Assembly: GCA_005402585.1 (NCBI GenBank)
Contig: BIFP01000002.1
Span: 228,083-292,082 of the forward strand
Length of the DNA stretch: 64,000 nucleotides
Direction of reading: 5' to 3'
DNA from: Micromonosporaceae bacterium KJ-029
GTDB taxonomy: Bacteria > Actinomycetota > Actinomycetes > Mycobacteriales > Micromonosporaceae
Under the pieces are notes generated by a model. It saw only the letters and a program-made list of their open reading frames with translations, did no database searches and was not told the origin of the DNA. Below, piece after piece: positions 53,879-61,710 of this stretch. The position numbers and the translations under genes were made by a program. How positions within the stretch are numbered: the first letter of the stretch is position 1; each line of letters starts with the position of its first letter.

Positions 53879-55009
53879 TCAGTCCGGCTGGCGCGGGCCG
53901 AGGCGCAGCGAGTTGCGGAGCAGGGTGAGGCGGGGGGCGAGGCTGGCGAGGCCGCCGGGGAAGAAGTAGACGGCCAGGATGAAGACGGTGCCGAGGACGA
54001 ACAGCGGCTGGGAGAGCGGGCGGCTGAGGAAGGCCGGCAGCGCGTCCAGCGCGTCAGAGGTGCCGAAGGAGACCAGGCGGTGGTCCAGGTACATGTAGAG
54101 GATGCCGCCGAGGACCGGGCCCCAGCGCGTGCCCGGCCCGCCGAGCACCACCATGACCAGCAGTGACAGGGTGAGTTCGCTGCTGGTGATGTGCGGCGAG
54201 GCGCCGCCGACGATCAGGCAGTAGACCGCCCCGCCGGCCGCCGCGAGGCCGCCGGCCAGGGTGAAGGCGACCAGCTTGAAGCGGTACGGGTCCAGCCCGA
54301 GCACCCCGATGCGCCGCTCGTCGTCGCGCAGCCCGGCCAGCACCCGCCCGGTCGGCGAGCCGGTGACCCGGTGCACCACGAAGACCACCACGACCAGGTA
54401 CGCCAGCGCCAGCCAGTACAGGTTGACCGTGTTGGCGACCCCGACCAGCCTGGACGGCAGCCCGGCGACGTCCAGCGGCAGCCCCTCCTCGCCGCCGGTG
54501 AGCCCACCGAAGTCGCGGGCCACCAGAATCGCCCCGACCTGGGCGAAGGCCAGCGTCACCATGGCGAAGGCGATCCCGACGGTGCGCAGCGCCACCGCAC
54601 CGATCAGGCCGGCGAGGATCGTCCCGCCGACGATGGCCAGCGGCGCGGCCTGCCACAGCGGCAGCCCGGCCCGGGTGATCAGGATGTCGGTCCCGTACAC
54701 CCCGGCGGCGAAGTACAGGGCGTGCCCGAAGGAGAGCATCCCGGTCCGCCCGAACAGCAGGTCGTACCCGGCCGCCAGGCCGCCGAAGATCAGGCAGACG
54801 GCGAGCAGTTGCAGGGTGCCCGGCGAGTTCAGCGCGCCCTCGAAGATGCCCGGCAGGTGCAGCGTCGAGTACGGCAGGATCACCGCCACCACCAGCACGA
54901 CCAGTGGCAGGAACGGGCGGATCCGGGCCCACAGCGTCGGCTCGGCGGCCAGCTGCGCCGACTCCGCCGCCGGCGGCGCCGGCACCTCGGGACTCTTGAC
55001 CTCGGTCAT
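53879..55009 (-). CDS. livM: Branched-chain amino acid ABC transporter permease LivM
   Basis: This 376-residue permease has a polar start and about nine membrane helices. GRTGMLSFGHALYFAAGVYG and TGRVLAGLRDDERRIGVLGLD (with the EAA-like ATPase contact) are family marks, as is the conserved GGPGTRWGPVLGG loop. ATG 55009 overlaps the livH stop (ATGA). It is the last gene of the livJGFHM operon. Confidence 0.94.
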   Translation of the reverse strand: MTEVKSPEVPAPPAAESAQLAAEPTLWARIRPFLPLVVLVVAVILPYSTLHLPGIFEGALNSPGTLQLLAVCLIFGGLAAGYDLLFGRTGMLSFGHALYFAAGVYGTDILITRAGLPLWQAAPLAIVGGTILAGLIGAVALRTVGIAFAMVTLAFAQVGAILVARDFGGLTGGEEGLPLDVAGLPSRLVGVANTVNLYWLALAYLVVVVFVVHRVTGSPTGRVLAGLRDDERRIGVLGLDPYRFKLVAFTLAGGLAAAGGAVYCLIVGGASPHITSSELTLSLLVMVVLGGPGTRWGPVLGGILYMYLDHRLVSFGTSDALDALPAFLSRPLSQPLFVLGTVFILAVYFFPGGLASLAPRLTLLRNSLRLGPRQPD

Positions 55010-55896
55010 GCCGTTGCCACCTTTCCGGCGATGCCCTGCGGGCGCAGCAGCAGCACCACGGCCAGCAGCGCGACCACGCAGATGTCGCCCAGCCCGGAGG
55101 TGCCGTAGTAGTTCACGAACTGTTGCAGCAGCCCGACCGCCACCGCCGCGTACGCGGACCCGACCACCGAACCCATGCCGCCGATGACCACCACGATGAA
55201 CGCGAAGATCAGCAGCGAGCCGCCCTGCTGGGGCGAGACGGTGCCGAAGTAGACGCTGCCCAGCGCGCCGGCCAGCGCGGCGGCGGCTCCGCCGATCGCG
55301 AAGACGAGGGTGAACGCCTTGCGGACGTCGATGCCGAGCGCGGTGACCATCTCCCGGTTCTCCACCCCGGCCCGGATGATCAGGCCGTACCGGGTCCAGC
55401 GGAGGAAGGCGAGGATCGCGCCGAGCACCAGCGCCGCGGCGACGATCAGCAGCAGGCCGCCGTTGGGTACCTGCGCGCCGAGGATCGTGGTCACCTGCCG
55501 GGTCCACTCCGGGCGCGGGAACGGGCGGGCGTCCGCGCCCCAGGTGGCCTGCAACAGCGCCACCCCGGCCAGGGATAGACCCACGGTGACCAGCACCTGC
55601 TCGATGGTGCGGGAGTAGAGCGGCCGGATCAGCACCAGCTCGACCAGCACCGCCATCAGCGTGCCGGCGGCCACCCCGAAGGCGACCGCGACCACGAACC
55701 CGAAACCGTCGGACCCGGCACCGGGCAGGTTCCCGGCCGCCCACCAGGTGGCATACGCGCCGAAGCCGAGGAAGAGGCCGTGCGCGAAGTTGAGCACGTC
55801 GGCCAGGCCGAAGACCAGCGACAGGCCGGACGCCACCAGGAAGTACAGGGCGGCCAGGCCGAGCCCGGTCAGCGTCAACAGGATGACCGTGTCCAT
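55006..55896 (-). CDS. livH: Branched-chain amino acid ABC transporter permease LivH
   Basis: This 296-residue permease has about eight membrane helices. SGLSLVFGLADVLNFAHGLF and the loop GVENREMVTALGIDVRKAFT are conserved. ATG 55896 shares one base with the livF stop (TGATG), and its stop overlaps the livM start, so all are translated in step. Confidence 0.94.
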   Translation of the reverse strand: MDTVILLTLTGLGLAALYFLVASGLSLVFGLADVLNFAHGLFLGFGAYATWWAAGNLPGAGSDGFGFVVAVAFGVAAGTLMAVLVELVLIRPLYSRTIEQVLVTVGLSLAGVALLQATWGADARPFPRPEWTRQVTTILGAQVPNGGLLLIVAAALVLGAILAFLRWTRYGLIIRAGVENREMVTALGIDVRKAFTLVFAIGGAAAALAGALGSVYFGTVSPQQGGSLLIFAFIVVVIGGMGSVVGSAYAAVAVGLLQQFVNYYGTSGLGDICVVALLAVVLLLRPQGIAGKVATA

Positions 55897-56627
55897 CAGT
55901 GGTGCACCTCCGCCGAGCCGACGCCGAGCAGCGACCTGGTCAGCTCGGTCTCCCGCAGCAGTTCCTGGGCGTCACCGGTCCAGGCGACCTTGCCGGCGGC
56001 GAGCACCACCGCGTCGCGGGCCAGTCGCCGGACCACGGCCAGGTTCTGTTCGACCAGCAGCACCGGTACGGCTTCCGCCACCCGCTCCAGCACCTCGGCC
56101 ACCTCGGTCACCACCTTCGGCGCCAACCCCTTGGTCGGCTCGTCGACCAGCAGCAGCCGGTTGTCGTTGAGCAGCACCCGGCCGATCGCGAGCATCTGCT
56201 GCTGCCCGCCGGACAGCGACCCGGCCCGTTGCCGGGCGCGCCGGTCCAGCTCCGGAAAGAGCGCGAACACCCGGTCGTACGCCGGGGTGCTGCCGCGTCG
56301 CTCGGCGAGCCGCAGGTTCTCCGCGACGGTGAGCCCGGCGAAGACGCAGCGGTCCTCCGGCACGTAGCCGAGCCCACCGCGGACCAGGCGGTGGGTCGGC
56401 TGGGAAAGCAGCGTCTGCCCGCCCATCCGGACCGTGCCACCCGCCTCGCCGTTGCGGGGCGTCAGCCCGACGACGGCGCGCAGGGTGGTGGTCTTCCCGA
56501 CGCCGTTGCGACCGAGCAACACGGTGACCCCGGTCGGGGCGACCGTGAACGACACCCCCTGGAGGATGTGCAGCCCGGCGATCCGGACCGAGAGATCCTC
56601 CACGGTCAGCACAGGTTCGACGGTCAT
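55896..56627 (-). CDS. livF: Branched-chain amino acid ABC transporter ATPase LivF
   Basis: This 243-residue ATPase has Walker A LLGRNGVGKTTTLRAV, the signature motif SLSGGQQQMLAIGR and Walker B LLLVDEPTKGLAP. The length is usual for LivF. ATG 56627 overlaps the livG stop (ATGA). Confidence 0.95.
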   Translation of the reverse strand: MTVEPVLTVEDLSVRIAGLHILQGVSFTVAPTGVTVLLGRNGVGKTTTLRAVVGLTPRNGEAGGTVRMGGQTLLSQPTHRLVRGGLGYVPEDRCVFAGLTVAENLRLAERRGSTPAYDRVFALFPELDRRARQRAGSLSGGQQQMLAIGRVLLNDNRLLLVDEPTKGLAPKVVTEVAEVLERVAEAVPVLLVEQNLAVVRRLARDAVVLAAGKVAWTGDAQELLRETELTRSLLGVGSAEVHH

Positions 56628-57367
56628 AGCTGCTCCCCGAGGTAGGCCTCTTGCACGGTCGGGTTGGCCATCACCGTCTCCGGGGTGTCGCAGGCCAGCA
56701 GGGCGCCGTGGTGCATCACGGCGATCCGGTCGGCCAGTTCCAGGATCACGTCCATGTGGTGCTCGACCATCAGCACCGACCGCCCGCTGTCGCCGGTCAG
56801 CGACCGGATCACCCGGACCAGTTCCGGCACGTCCTCGGCGCTGACCCCGGCCATCGGCTCGTCCAGCAGCATCACCCGCGGCTCGCCAGCCAGTAGCAAC
56901 GCGATCTCCAGCTTGCGCTTCTCGCCGTGGGCGAGGGTGCCGGCCAGCGCCGTACCCCGGTGGGCCAGGCCCACCCGGTCGAGCGCCGCGTCGGCGGCGG
57001 CGGCCACCTCCCGGTCGGCCGCCGCCCGCCGCCACAGCTTCATCGAACCCCCGCGGTACGCCTGCACGGCGAGCCGGACGTTCTCCCGCACGCTCAGCGA
57101 GCCGAAGACCGAGGACGCCTGGAAGGTACGGCCCAACCCGAGACGGGCCCGCCGGTACGGCGGGAGGGCGGAGATGTCCTGCCCGTCCAGGGTGACCCGA
57201 CCTTCGGTGGCCCGGCGCAGGCCGGTGATCAGGTTGAACAGTGAGGTCTTGCCGGCGCCGTTGGGCCCGATCACGCCGAGGAACTCCCCGGGCGCCAGAT
57301 CGAGGTGGACGGAGTCGACGATGGCGACCTCACCGATCCGCCAGGTCAGACCGCGGGTGGCGAGCAT
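56624..57367 (-). CDS. livG: Branched-chain amino acid ABC transporter ATPase LivG
   Basis: This 247-residue ATPase has Walker A VIGPNGAGKTSLFNLI and the GLGRTFQASSVFGSLSV segment. Its signature motif is altered to LAHGEKRKLEIAL, which is normal for LivG, and Walker B is VMLLDEPMAGVS. It follows livJ by 7 bp and overlaps livF. Confidence 0.95.
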   Translation of the reverse strand: MLATRGLTWRIGEVAIVDSVHLDLAPGEFLGVIGPNGAGKTSLFNLITGLRRATEGRVTLDGQDISALPPYRRARLGLGRTFQASSVFGSLSVRENVRLAVQAYRGGSMKLWRRAAADREVAAAADAALDRVGLAHRGTALAGTLAHGEKRKLEIALLLAGEPRVMLLDEPMAGVSAEDVPELVRVIRSLTGDSGRSVLMVEHHMDVILELADRIAVMHHGALLACDTPETVMANPTVQEAYLGEQL

Positions 57368-57374
57368 CGGATCC

Positions 57375-58580
57375 TCAGCCCTTCATCGCCTGGACCGGCG
57401 GGGCGGTCTCGTCACCGGTGAGCGCCTTCTGGGCGCTGGCGGTGAAGGTGTCTCCGCTACCGGTGAGGCTCGCCTGGTACATCGGCTGGAGCAGGGCGTG
57501 GTCCTCGGCGCGGATGGTCATGGTGCCCTTCACGCCCTCGAAGCTCCAGCCCTCCAGCGCGGTGATCATCTTGTTGACGTCGTCGCCACCCTCCTGCGCG
57601 GCCCGGACCACCATCTGCGCGGCGGCGAAGCCATCCGGGTGGAACAGGTCGAGCATGCCGCCGGGGATCTTCGCCTTGGCGGCCTTGGCCGCCTCGGTGT
57701 CGCTGGCCCCGTCGAAGTAGTGCGAGAGGAAGGAGATCTTGCTGCCGGCCGCGCCGAAGGTGGGCCAGGAGGCGCGGATGTCCAGGCCGGTCACCACGGT
57801 GGTGGAGCTGAGCACGCCCTGCTGGTCCAGGGTCTGCCACATGGCCGGGGCGGTGGTGCCGGCCCAGGCGACGAAGAGCAGGTCCGGCTTGGCAGACTTG
57901 ATCTGGCTGGCGAACGGGGTGAACTCGGTCGCGCTGGCCGGGGCCCGGACGGCGCTGACGGTCGCGCCGGCCTCACCGATGACGGCCTTGACCGCCGCCT
58001 CGTTGGCATCGCCGAACGCCCCGTCCTGGGCGAAGACCACGACCTTCTTGCCGGCCGGGTCGCCGATGAACGACTTGGCGGTCACCACGTCCTGGTACGA
58101 CTGCCGGCCGGAACGGAACGTGTACTTGTTCGCGCCGGTCACCGCGTCGGTGGCGGCCGGGCCGGAGATGAACAGGACCTGGTTCTGGGCGGCGATCGGG
58201 GCCACCTGGAGCGCCACGCCCGACGCCGTCGAGCCGGCGATGATCTTGTGACCCTTGCCGATCAGATCCTTGGCCGCGGAGACCGCCTTCGCCGGGTCAC
58301 CGGCGTCGTCGACCTCGGTGATCTCGATCGCCCGGTCGCCCACCTTGTTGGTGCCGTTGGTGGCGAAGTCCAGGCCGGCTTTGAACCCCTCGATGTACTG
58401 CTTTCCGTAACTGGCCAAGGCTCCCGACTGGGAGTAGACCAGACCAACCTTCACCGGCGCGGCACTGTCGCCGCCGCCGTTGGCGGTTTCCTGCGGGCTG
58501 CCACAGGCCGTGGCGGCGACCGCCGCGGCCATCATCGTGGCGGCGGACAGGAACACCCGCCGTGTCGTCCGGACCGTCAT
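57375..58580 (-). CDS. livJ: Branched-chain amino acid ABC transporter substrate-binding lipoprotein
   Basis: This 401-residue periplasmic-binding-type protein has a twin-arginine-like signal (TTRRVFLSAATM), a probable lipobox ending in AATAC and a mature type I binding fold (PVKVGLVYSQSGALASYGKQ). It is the first gene of the importer operon and the most expressed part by analogy. The ligand could be a branched-chain amino acid, a short amide or urea, since Liv-type systems vary. Confidence 0.9.
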   Translation of the reverse strand: MTVRTTRRVFLSAATMMAAAVAATACGSPQETANGGGDSAAPVKVGLVYSQSGALASYGKQYIEGFKAGLDFATNGTNKVGDRAIEITEVDDAGDPAKAVSAAKDLIGKGHKIIAGSTASGVALQVAPIAAQNQVLFISGPAATDAVTGANKYTFRSGRQSYQDVVTAKSFIGDPAGKKVVVFAQDGAFGDANEAAVKAVIGEAGATVSAVRAPASATEFTPFASQIKSAKPDLLFVAWAGTTAPAMWQTLDQQGVLSSTTVVTGLDIRASWPTFGAAGSKISFLSHYFDGASDTEAAKAAKAKIPGGMLDLFHPDGFAAAQMVVRAAQEGGDDVNKMITALEGWSFEGVKGTMTIRAEDHALLQPMYQASLTGSGDTFTASAQKALTGDETAPPVQAMKG

Positions 58581-58915
58581 TGCGACTCCACGTGAGGATT
58601 CGGAGGGAGAGAAACCTTATGTGTCGGCTCACGCTAGAAGTGACGTCACCCACGGGCCATGTGGCAGAAACACATAAGTAACAGGGGTGGGATGGCCCTG
58701 GGTTACAACGCCGATGAGTAGACAGTGACGGCCCGGCAAGACGATGGCCAACGTTCCCACGGTTGCGGGCGACCGTGTGTCGCCCCCCGCCACTACCGCC
58801 TCCGTCGAACCGGTGCGGATGGCAGCAAGATCACGCTCGATCTGGGATCGAGTGGCCTCGGACGGCGACGGAGGCCACTCGATCCCGGATTGAGCACGGC
58901 GATGCTTGAGTCCCG
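58581..58915. other. Upstream region of the liv operon with a palindromic repeat
   Basis: This 335-bp gap must hold the livJ promoter near 58600-58680, where AT-rich stretches stand out (ATAAG, TTATG). The rest carries no ORF with support. A strong inverted repeat at 58835-58895 is listed separately. Confidence 0.45.
58835..58895. repeat. Palindromic repeat element, left copy
   Basis: Arms 58835-58859 and 58871-58895 (starting GCTCGATC and ending GAGTGGCCTC) match at 23 of 25 positions with an 11-nt spacer. The left arm and its flank recur at 60366 with 24 of 26 identical bases in the same orientation. Confidence 0.9.
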
Positions 58916-59167
58916 TCAGGTCCTGGGCGGTTGGCAGGGCCCGTCGTGGTCGGCGACGCGGGCGCACCGGCCGGCGCCGTCGAGTGGACGGTCGCAGAAC
59001 ACCCAGTGGCGTACGAGCTGAGCATCCTCCTCGGACACGGTCGTGCCGGCCGGCTCTATCTCAGGGAAGAAGCTCAGTGCCCGGGTGACCGTCCGGGCGA
59101 ACCGCTTCGCGGCGGCCAGGTCGGTGGCGCGTACCGGCAGGTGCACCACGAAACGCTCCCGGCTCAT
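58916..59167 (-). CDS. Small Cys/His-containing hypothetical protein (83 aa)
   Basis: The product begins MSRERFVVHLPVRATDLAAA and ends with a Cys/His segment: HWVFCDRPLDGAGRC, then DHDGPCQPP. Its ATG 59167 overlaps the stop of the DivIVA-like gene (ATGA), so both are co-translated. I do not recognise a family. A zinc-binding C-terminus is possible. Confidence 0.65.
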   Translation of the reverse strand: MSRERFVVHLPVRATDLAAAKRFARTVTRALSFFPEIEPAGTTVSEEDAQLVRHWVFCDRPLDGAGRCARVADHDGPCQPPRT

Positions 59168-59466
59168 CGGCGCACCCCCGGCGCGAACCGGGCCTGCCAG
59201 CTCCGCAGCGCCCGCTTGATCCGCACGTTCTCCTCGGCGACGTGGGCCTGATCCCGCCGCGCGGCAGCCAGCTCCGCGGCGACCCGGTGCAGGAACGCGT
59301 GCACCTCCTCCGGATCCAGGCCGCGCCGTACCGACCGGAACTGCCGATCGCGGATCTGTCGGGCGGTCAGCGGTAGGCATGACTCCGACCGGTACCACCC
59401 ACCATTTGGTGAGCGACCCTCCCGCCTCGTCCTGGTCAAGCGGAACAGGTTGCGCAGGTTACGCAC
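59164..59466 (-). CDS. DivIVA-domain-like mini-protein (100 aa)
   Basis: GTG 59466 follows GGAGGGG. The first ~35 residues are basic (VRNLRNLFRLTRTRREGRSP). The middle reads LTARQIRDRQFRSVRRGLDPEEVHAFLHRVAAEL, the short membrane-curvature-sensing region of DivIVA/Wag31 proteins. A short coiled coil (RDQAHVAEENVRIKRALRSW) ends the protein. It lacks the long coiled coil of a polar-growth scaffold, so it could be a regulator of one or a wholly different use of the motif. Confidence 0.75.
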   Translation of the reverse strand: MRNLRNLFRLTRTRREGRSPNGGWYRSESCLPLTARQIRDRQFRSVRRGLDPEEVHAFLHRVAAELAAARRDQAHVAEENVRIKRALRSWQARFAPGVRR

Positions 59467-59829
59467 GACCCCTCCTCGTCGCCTTGTCGTCGTCGCGGCA
59501 GGCGGCGCCCCGCTCTCCGCGCGGCGGCGACCCGCCCCGCCAGTCCGGGAGAAGGGCGCCCAAGCCGCCTGGAGGCGGTCCGGTCGACGGAAAGGGGGCG
59601 CCGACCGGACCACCGGCCCCACGACCGCAGCCCTCCTCGGCGGTACGACCCCAGAGCCCACTTCTGGGTCCGACTCCCGAGGCTTGCCGAACCAACCGGA
59701 GCCGGACGAGAAGAAGCTACCCCAAATGTTTGTGTAGGTCGACCCCGGAAAGCGACGACGCGGCAACTTGTTGCAGTTACTGGTGTAGGCCGGCATGATC
59801 GGAGACGCCGAACCAACCGGAGTCCTCAC
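59467..59829. promoter_or_regulatory. Divergent control region with 16-bp direct repeats
   Basis: This 363-bp region separates the DivIVA-like operon and the GntR-type gene. Exact 16-bp copies of GCCGAACCAACCGGAG lie at 59686-59701 and 59807-59822, 121 bp apart. The second copy supplies the ribosome site (GGAG) of the GntR gene. Similar GTGTAGG words occur at 59733 and 59784. Autoregulation by the GntR protein is plausible. Confidence 0.5.
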
Positions 59830-60060
59830 ATGCCCACAGCAGAAGCCCCGTACCGCCGCATCGCCAACGACATCGCCGCAAAGATCAAGAGCGGCGAACT
59901 CAAGCCCGGCGACAAGCTTCCTTCCACTCGGGAACTCGCCGAGGCGTACCAGGTCCACATGAACACCGCCTCGCGCGCCTTGTCGCTCCTGCACGACCGC
60001 GAGCTGATCACGGGCCAACCCGGCCGAGGCACCTACGTCGCCGACCGGGCAACTGACTGA
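59830..60060 (+). CDS. Minimal GntR-type winged-helix regulator (76 aa)
   Basis: This 76-residue protein is only the GntR DNA-binding domain: YRRIANDIAAKIKSGELKPG, DKLPSTRELAEAYQVHMNTA and ITGQPGRGTYVAD. There is no effector domain. ATG 59830 follows GGAG by seven bases. Small GntR proteins of this kind occur in actinobacterial mobile elements and as stand-alone regulators. Here it diverges from the DivIVA-like operon. Confidence 0.9.
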   Translation: MPTAEAPYRRIANDIAAKIKSGELKPGDKLPSTRELAEAYQVHMNTASRALSLLHDRELITGQPGRGTYVADRATD

Positions 60061-60185
60061 CACCTCGCTCCTCGCGGTCTCGCGAAGAACACGCGCCTCG
60101 ATCCGTCGGGCCTCACTCAGCCAGGGGAGGAAGAGCGGTGAGCAGCCCTGCACGGATGATCCGGGCTGCACCCGATCCAGATCTT

Positions 60186-60220
60186 GGACAGTTCCTGTTA
60201 GCGGCTAACGGAAACTGTCC
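60186..60220. terminator. Hairpin downstream of the GntR gene
   Basis: Arms 60186-60202 and 60204-60220 (GGACAGTT with AACTGTCC at the ends) match at 15 of 17 positions around a one-base centre. The stem extends outward through GATC on both sides. It could end the GntR transcript or be an operator. Confidence 0.45.
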
Positions 60221-60365
60221 ATGATCTCGCGCCCGCATCTCATCGAATGGGAGCGGCGCTGCGCTGCGGCGGGTGCGGACAGTGTGAGCAGCAGACGATG
60301 GCCGCCCACTGGCAACCGGGACCGCCGTCGCAATACCAGCAGCGCCCACTGCGAGCCATGGTCGC

Positions 60366-60426
60366 GCTCGATCCTGGATCGAGTGGCCTCGAAGGCACAC
60401 CGTTACCACTCATTTCAGGATCGAGC
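60366..60426. repeat. Palindromic repeat element, right copy
   Basis: Arms 60366-60386 and 60406-60426 match at 17 of 21 positions. The left arm repeats that at 58835 (GCTCGATC, GGATCGAGTGGCCTCG) in the same direction. It ends 19 bp before the glycerophosphodiesterase stop. Apart from this and the hairpin at 60186, the gap 60061-60444 holds nothing I can support. Confidence 0.85.
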
Positions 60427-60444
60427 ACGATCATGCGCCGTACG

Positions 60445-61569
60445 TCAGCGGCGGGGTAGGCCGGCGCGGGCGGCGACCGCGGTGTCCGGGTGGTCGGTGA
60501 AGACGCCGTCTAGGCCTAGGCGATAGAACAGCTCGTACTCGGCCTGGATGTCGCCGCGGGCGTTCGGGTCGGTGCCGATGCGGAAGTCCACCGGCAGGAA
60601 CTGGTTCGCCGCCCGGAAGGTCCAGGCGTGCACGACCAGCTTCTCCTTGCGCGCGTCGCGGACCAGTGTGGTCGGGTCGAGCAGCTTGCCGGCCGAGTCG
60701 CGCGGCACGATCAGGTTCTTGTTGGCACCGATGCCGTCGGCGTACCGGGCGATCCATTTGAGCCCGGTGGGAGTGGCCAGGTCACGGTAGGTGCGGGTGT
60801 CGCCGGAGACGGTGAAGTCGTACGGGCGGCCGGCGGCGTCGAGCAGCTGGACCAGCCGTACGTCGATCATCTTGTCCAGTTCGCGGAGGTTCGCCGTCTC
60901 GAAGGACTGGATGACGACCGGCGCGTGGCGCTGGGTCATCTTGTTCCGGCGCAGCACCTCGACCAGCGGCTTCTCCAACGGCAGACCGATCGAGGCGAAG
61001 TACGTCGGGTGCTTGGTCTCCGGGTACACGCCGATCACCCGGCCCCGCGCATTCCCCTCGGCCCTGGCCAGGTCGATCACCTCCTGGAAGGTGGGTACCT
61101 GGAACTGCCCGTCGAAGCCGGTGTTCGTCACCCGCACCTGCGGCAGCCGTTCCTTGGCCCGCAGCGTCCGTAGCTCGGCCAGGGTGAAGTCCTCGGTGAA
61201 CCAGCCAGTCACCGACACGCCGTCGATGGTCTTCGTCGTGCGGCGGTCGGTGAACTCGGGCCGGGTCGCCACGTCGGTCGTACCGCTGATCTCGTTCTCG
61301 TGCCGGGCGACCAGCGCGCCGTCGGCGGTCGCGACCAGGTCCGGCTCGATGTAGTCGGCGCCCATCCGGATCGCCAGCCGGTACGCCTCCAGGGTGTGCT
61401 CCGGCCGGTAGCCGCTGGCGCCCCGATGGCCGATCACGACCGGCTGGTCGCCCACCCGGGCCGGGTCCGCGTCGCCCGCCGGCTTGGCCGAGGCGACCAT
61501 CATGGGCGTGGCCACGGCGGCGGCGAGCAGGGCCACCGACACACCGAGGGCGGAAAGGGTACGTCGCAA
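60445..61569 (-). CDS. Secreted glycerophosphodiester phosphodiesterase
   Basis: This 374-residue exported enzyme releases glycerol-3-phosphate from glycerophosphodiesters. TTG 61569 is chosen because AAGGAG stands seven bases upstream and the product then has a clean signal peptide. HRGASGYRPEHTLEAYRLA and YIEPDLVATADGALVARHE give the catalytic His pair and metal-binding Glu and Asp residues. PETKHPTYF and the closing FTDHPDTA are usual in the GlpQ group. It is divergent from the potassium-uptake pair. Confidence 0.92.
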   Translation of the reverse strand: MRRTLSALGVSVALLAAAVATPMMVASAKPAGDADPARVGDQPVVIGHRGASGYRPEHTLEAYRLAIRMGADYIEPDLVATADGALVARHENEISGTTDVATRPEFTDRRTTKTIDGVSVTGWFTEDFTLAELRTLRAKERLPQVRVTNTGFDGQFQVPTFQEVIDLARAEGNARGRVIGVYPETKHPTYFASIGLPLEKPLVEVLRRNKMTQRHAPVVIQSFETANLRELDKMIDVRLVQLLDAAGRPYDFTVSGDTRTYRDLATPTGLKWIARYADGIGANKNLIVPRDSAGKLLDPTTLVRDARKEKLVVHAWTFRAANQFLPVDFRIGTDPNARGDIQAEYELFYRLGLDGVFTDHPDTAVAARAGLPRR

Positions 61570-61710
61570 GGCGCTCTCCTTCTCGTCGAGGGAACCGACC
61601 AAGCAGACCGCCCGGTCCTGGCCGAAAGTTGGTCCGCACCTGACCATCCGGTGAATCCTCGGGATTCCGATTTCCGCACCTGGGTTCGGGTGGAATCGGA
61701 AGATTGTCTG

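Noticed and set aside
60247..60459. 70-codon plus-strand frame starting MGAALRCGGCGQCEQQ
   Set aside because: It runs through the right palindromic element and has no ribosome site or family. The Cys-rich start was not enough to call it a gene.
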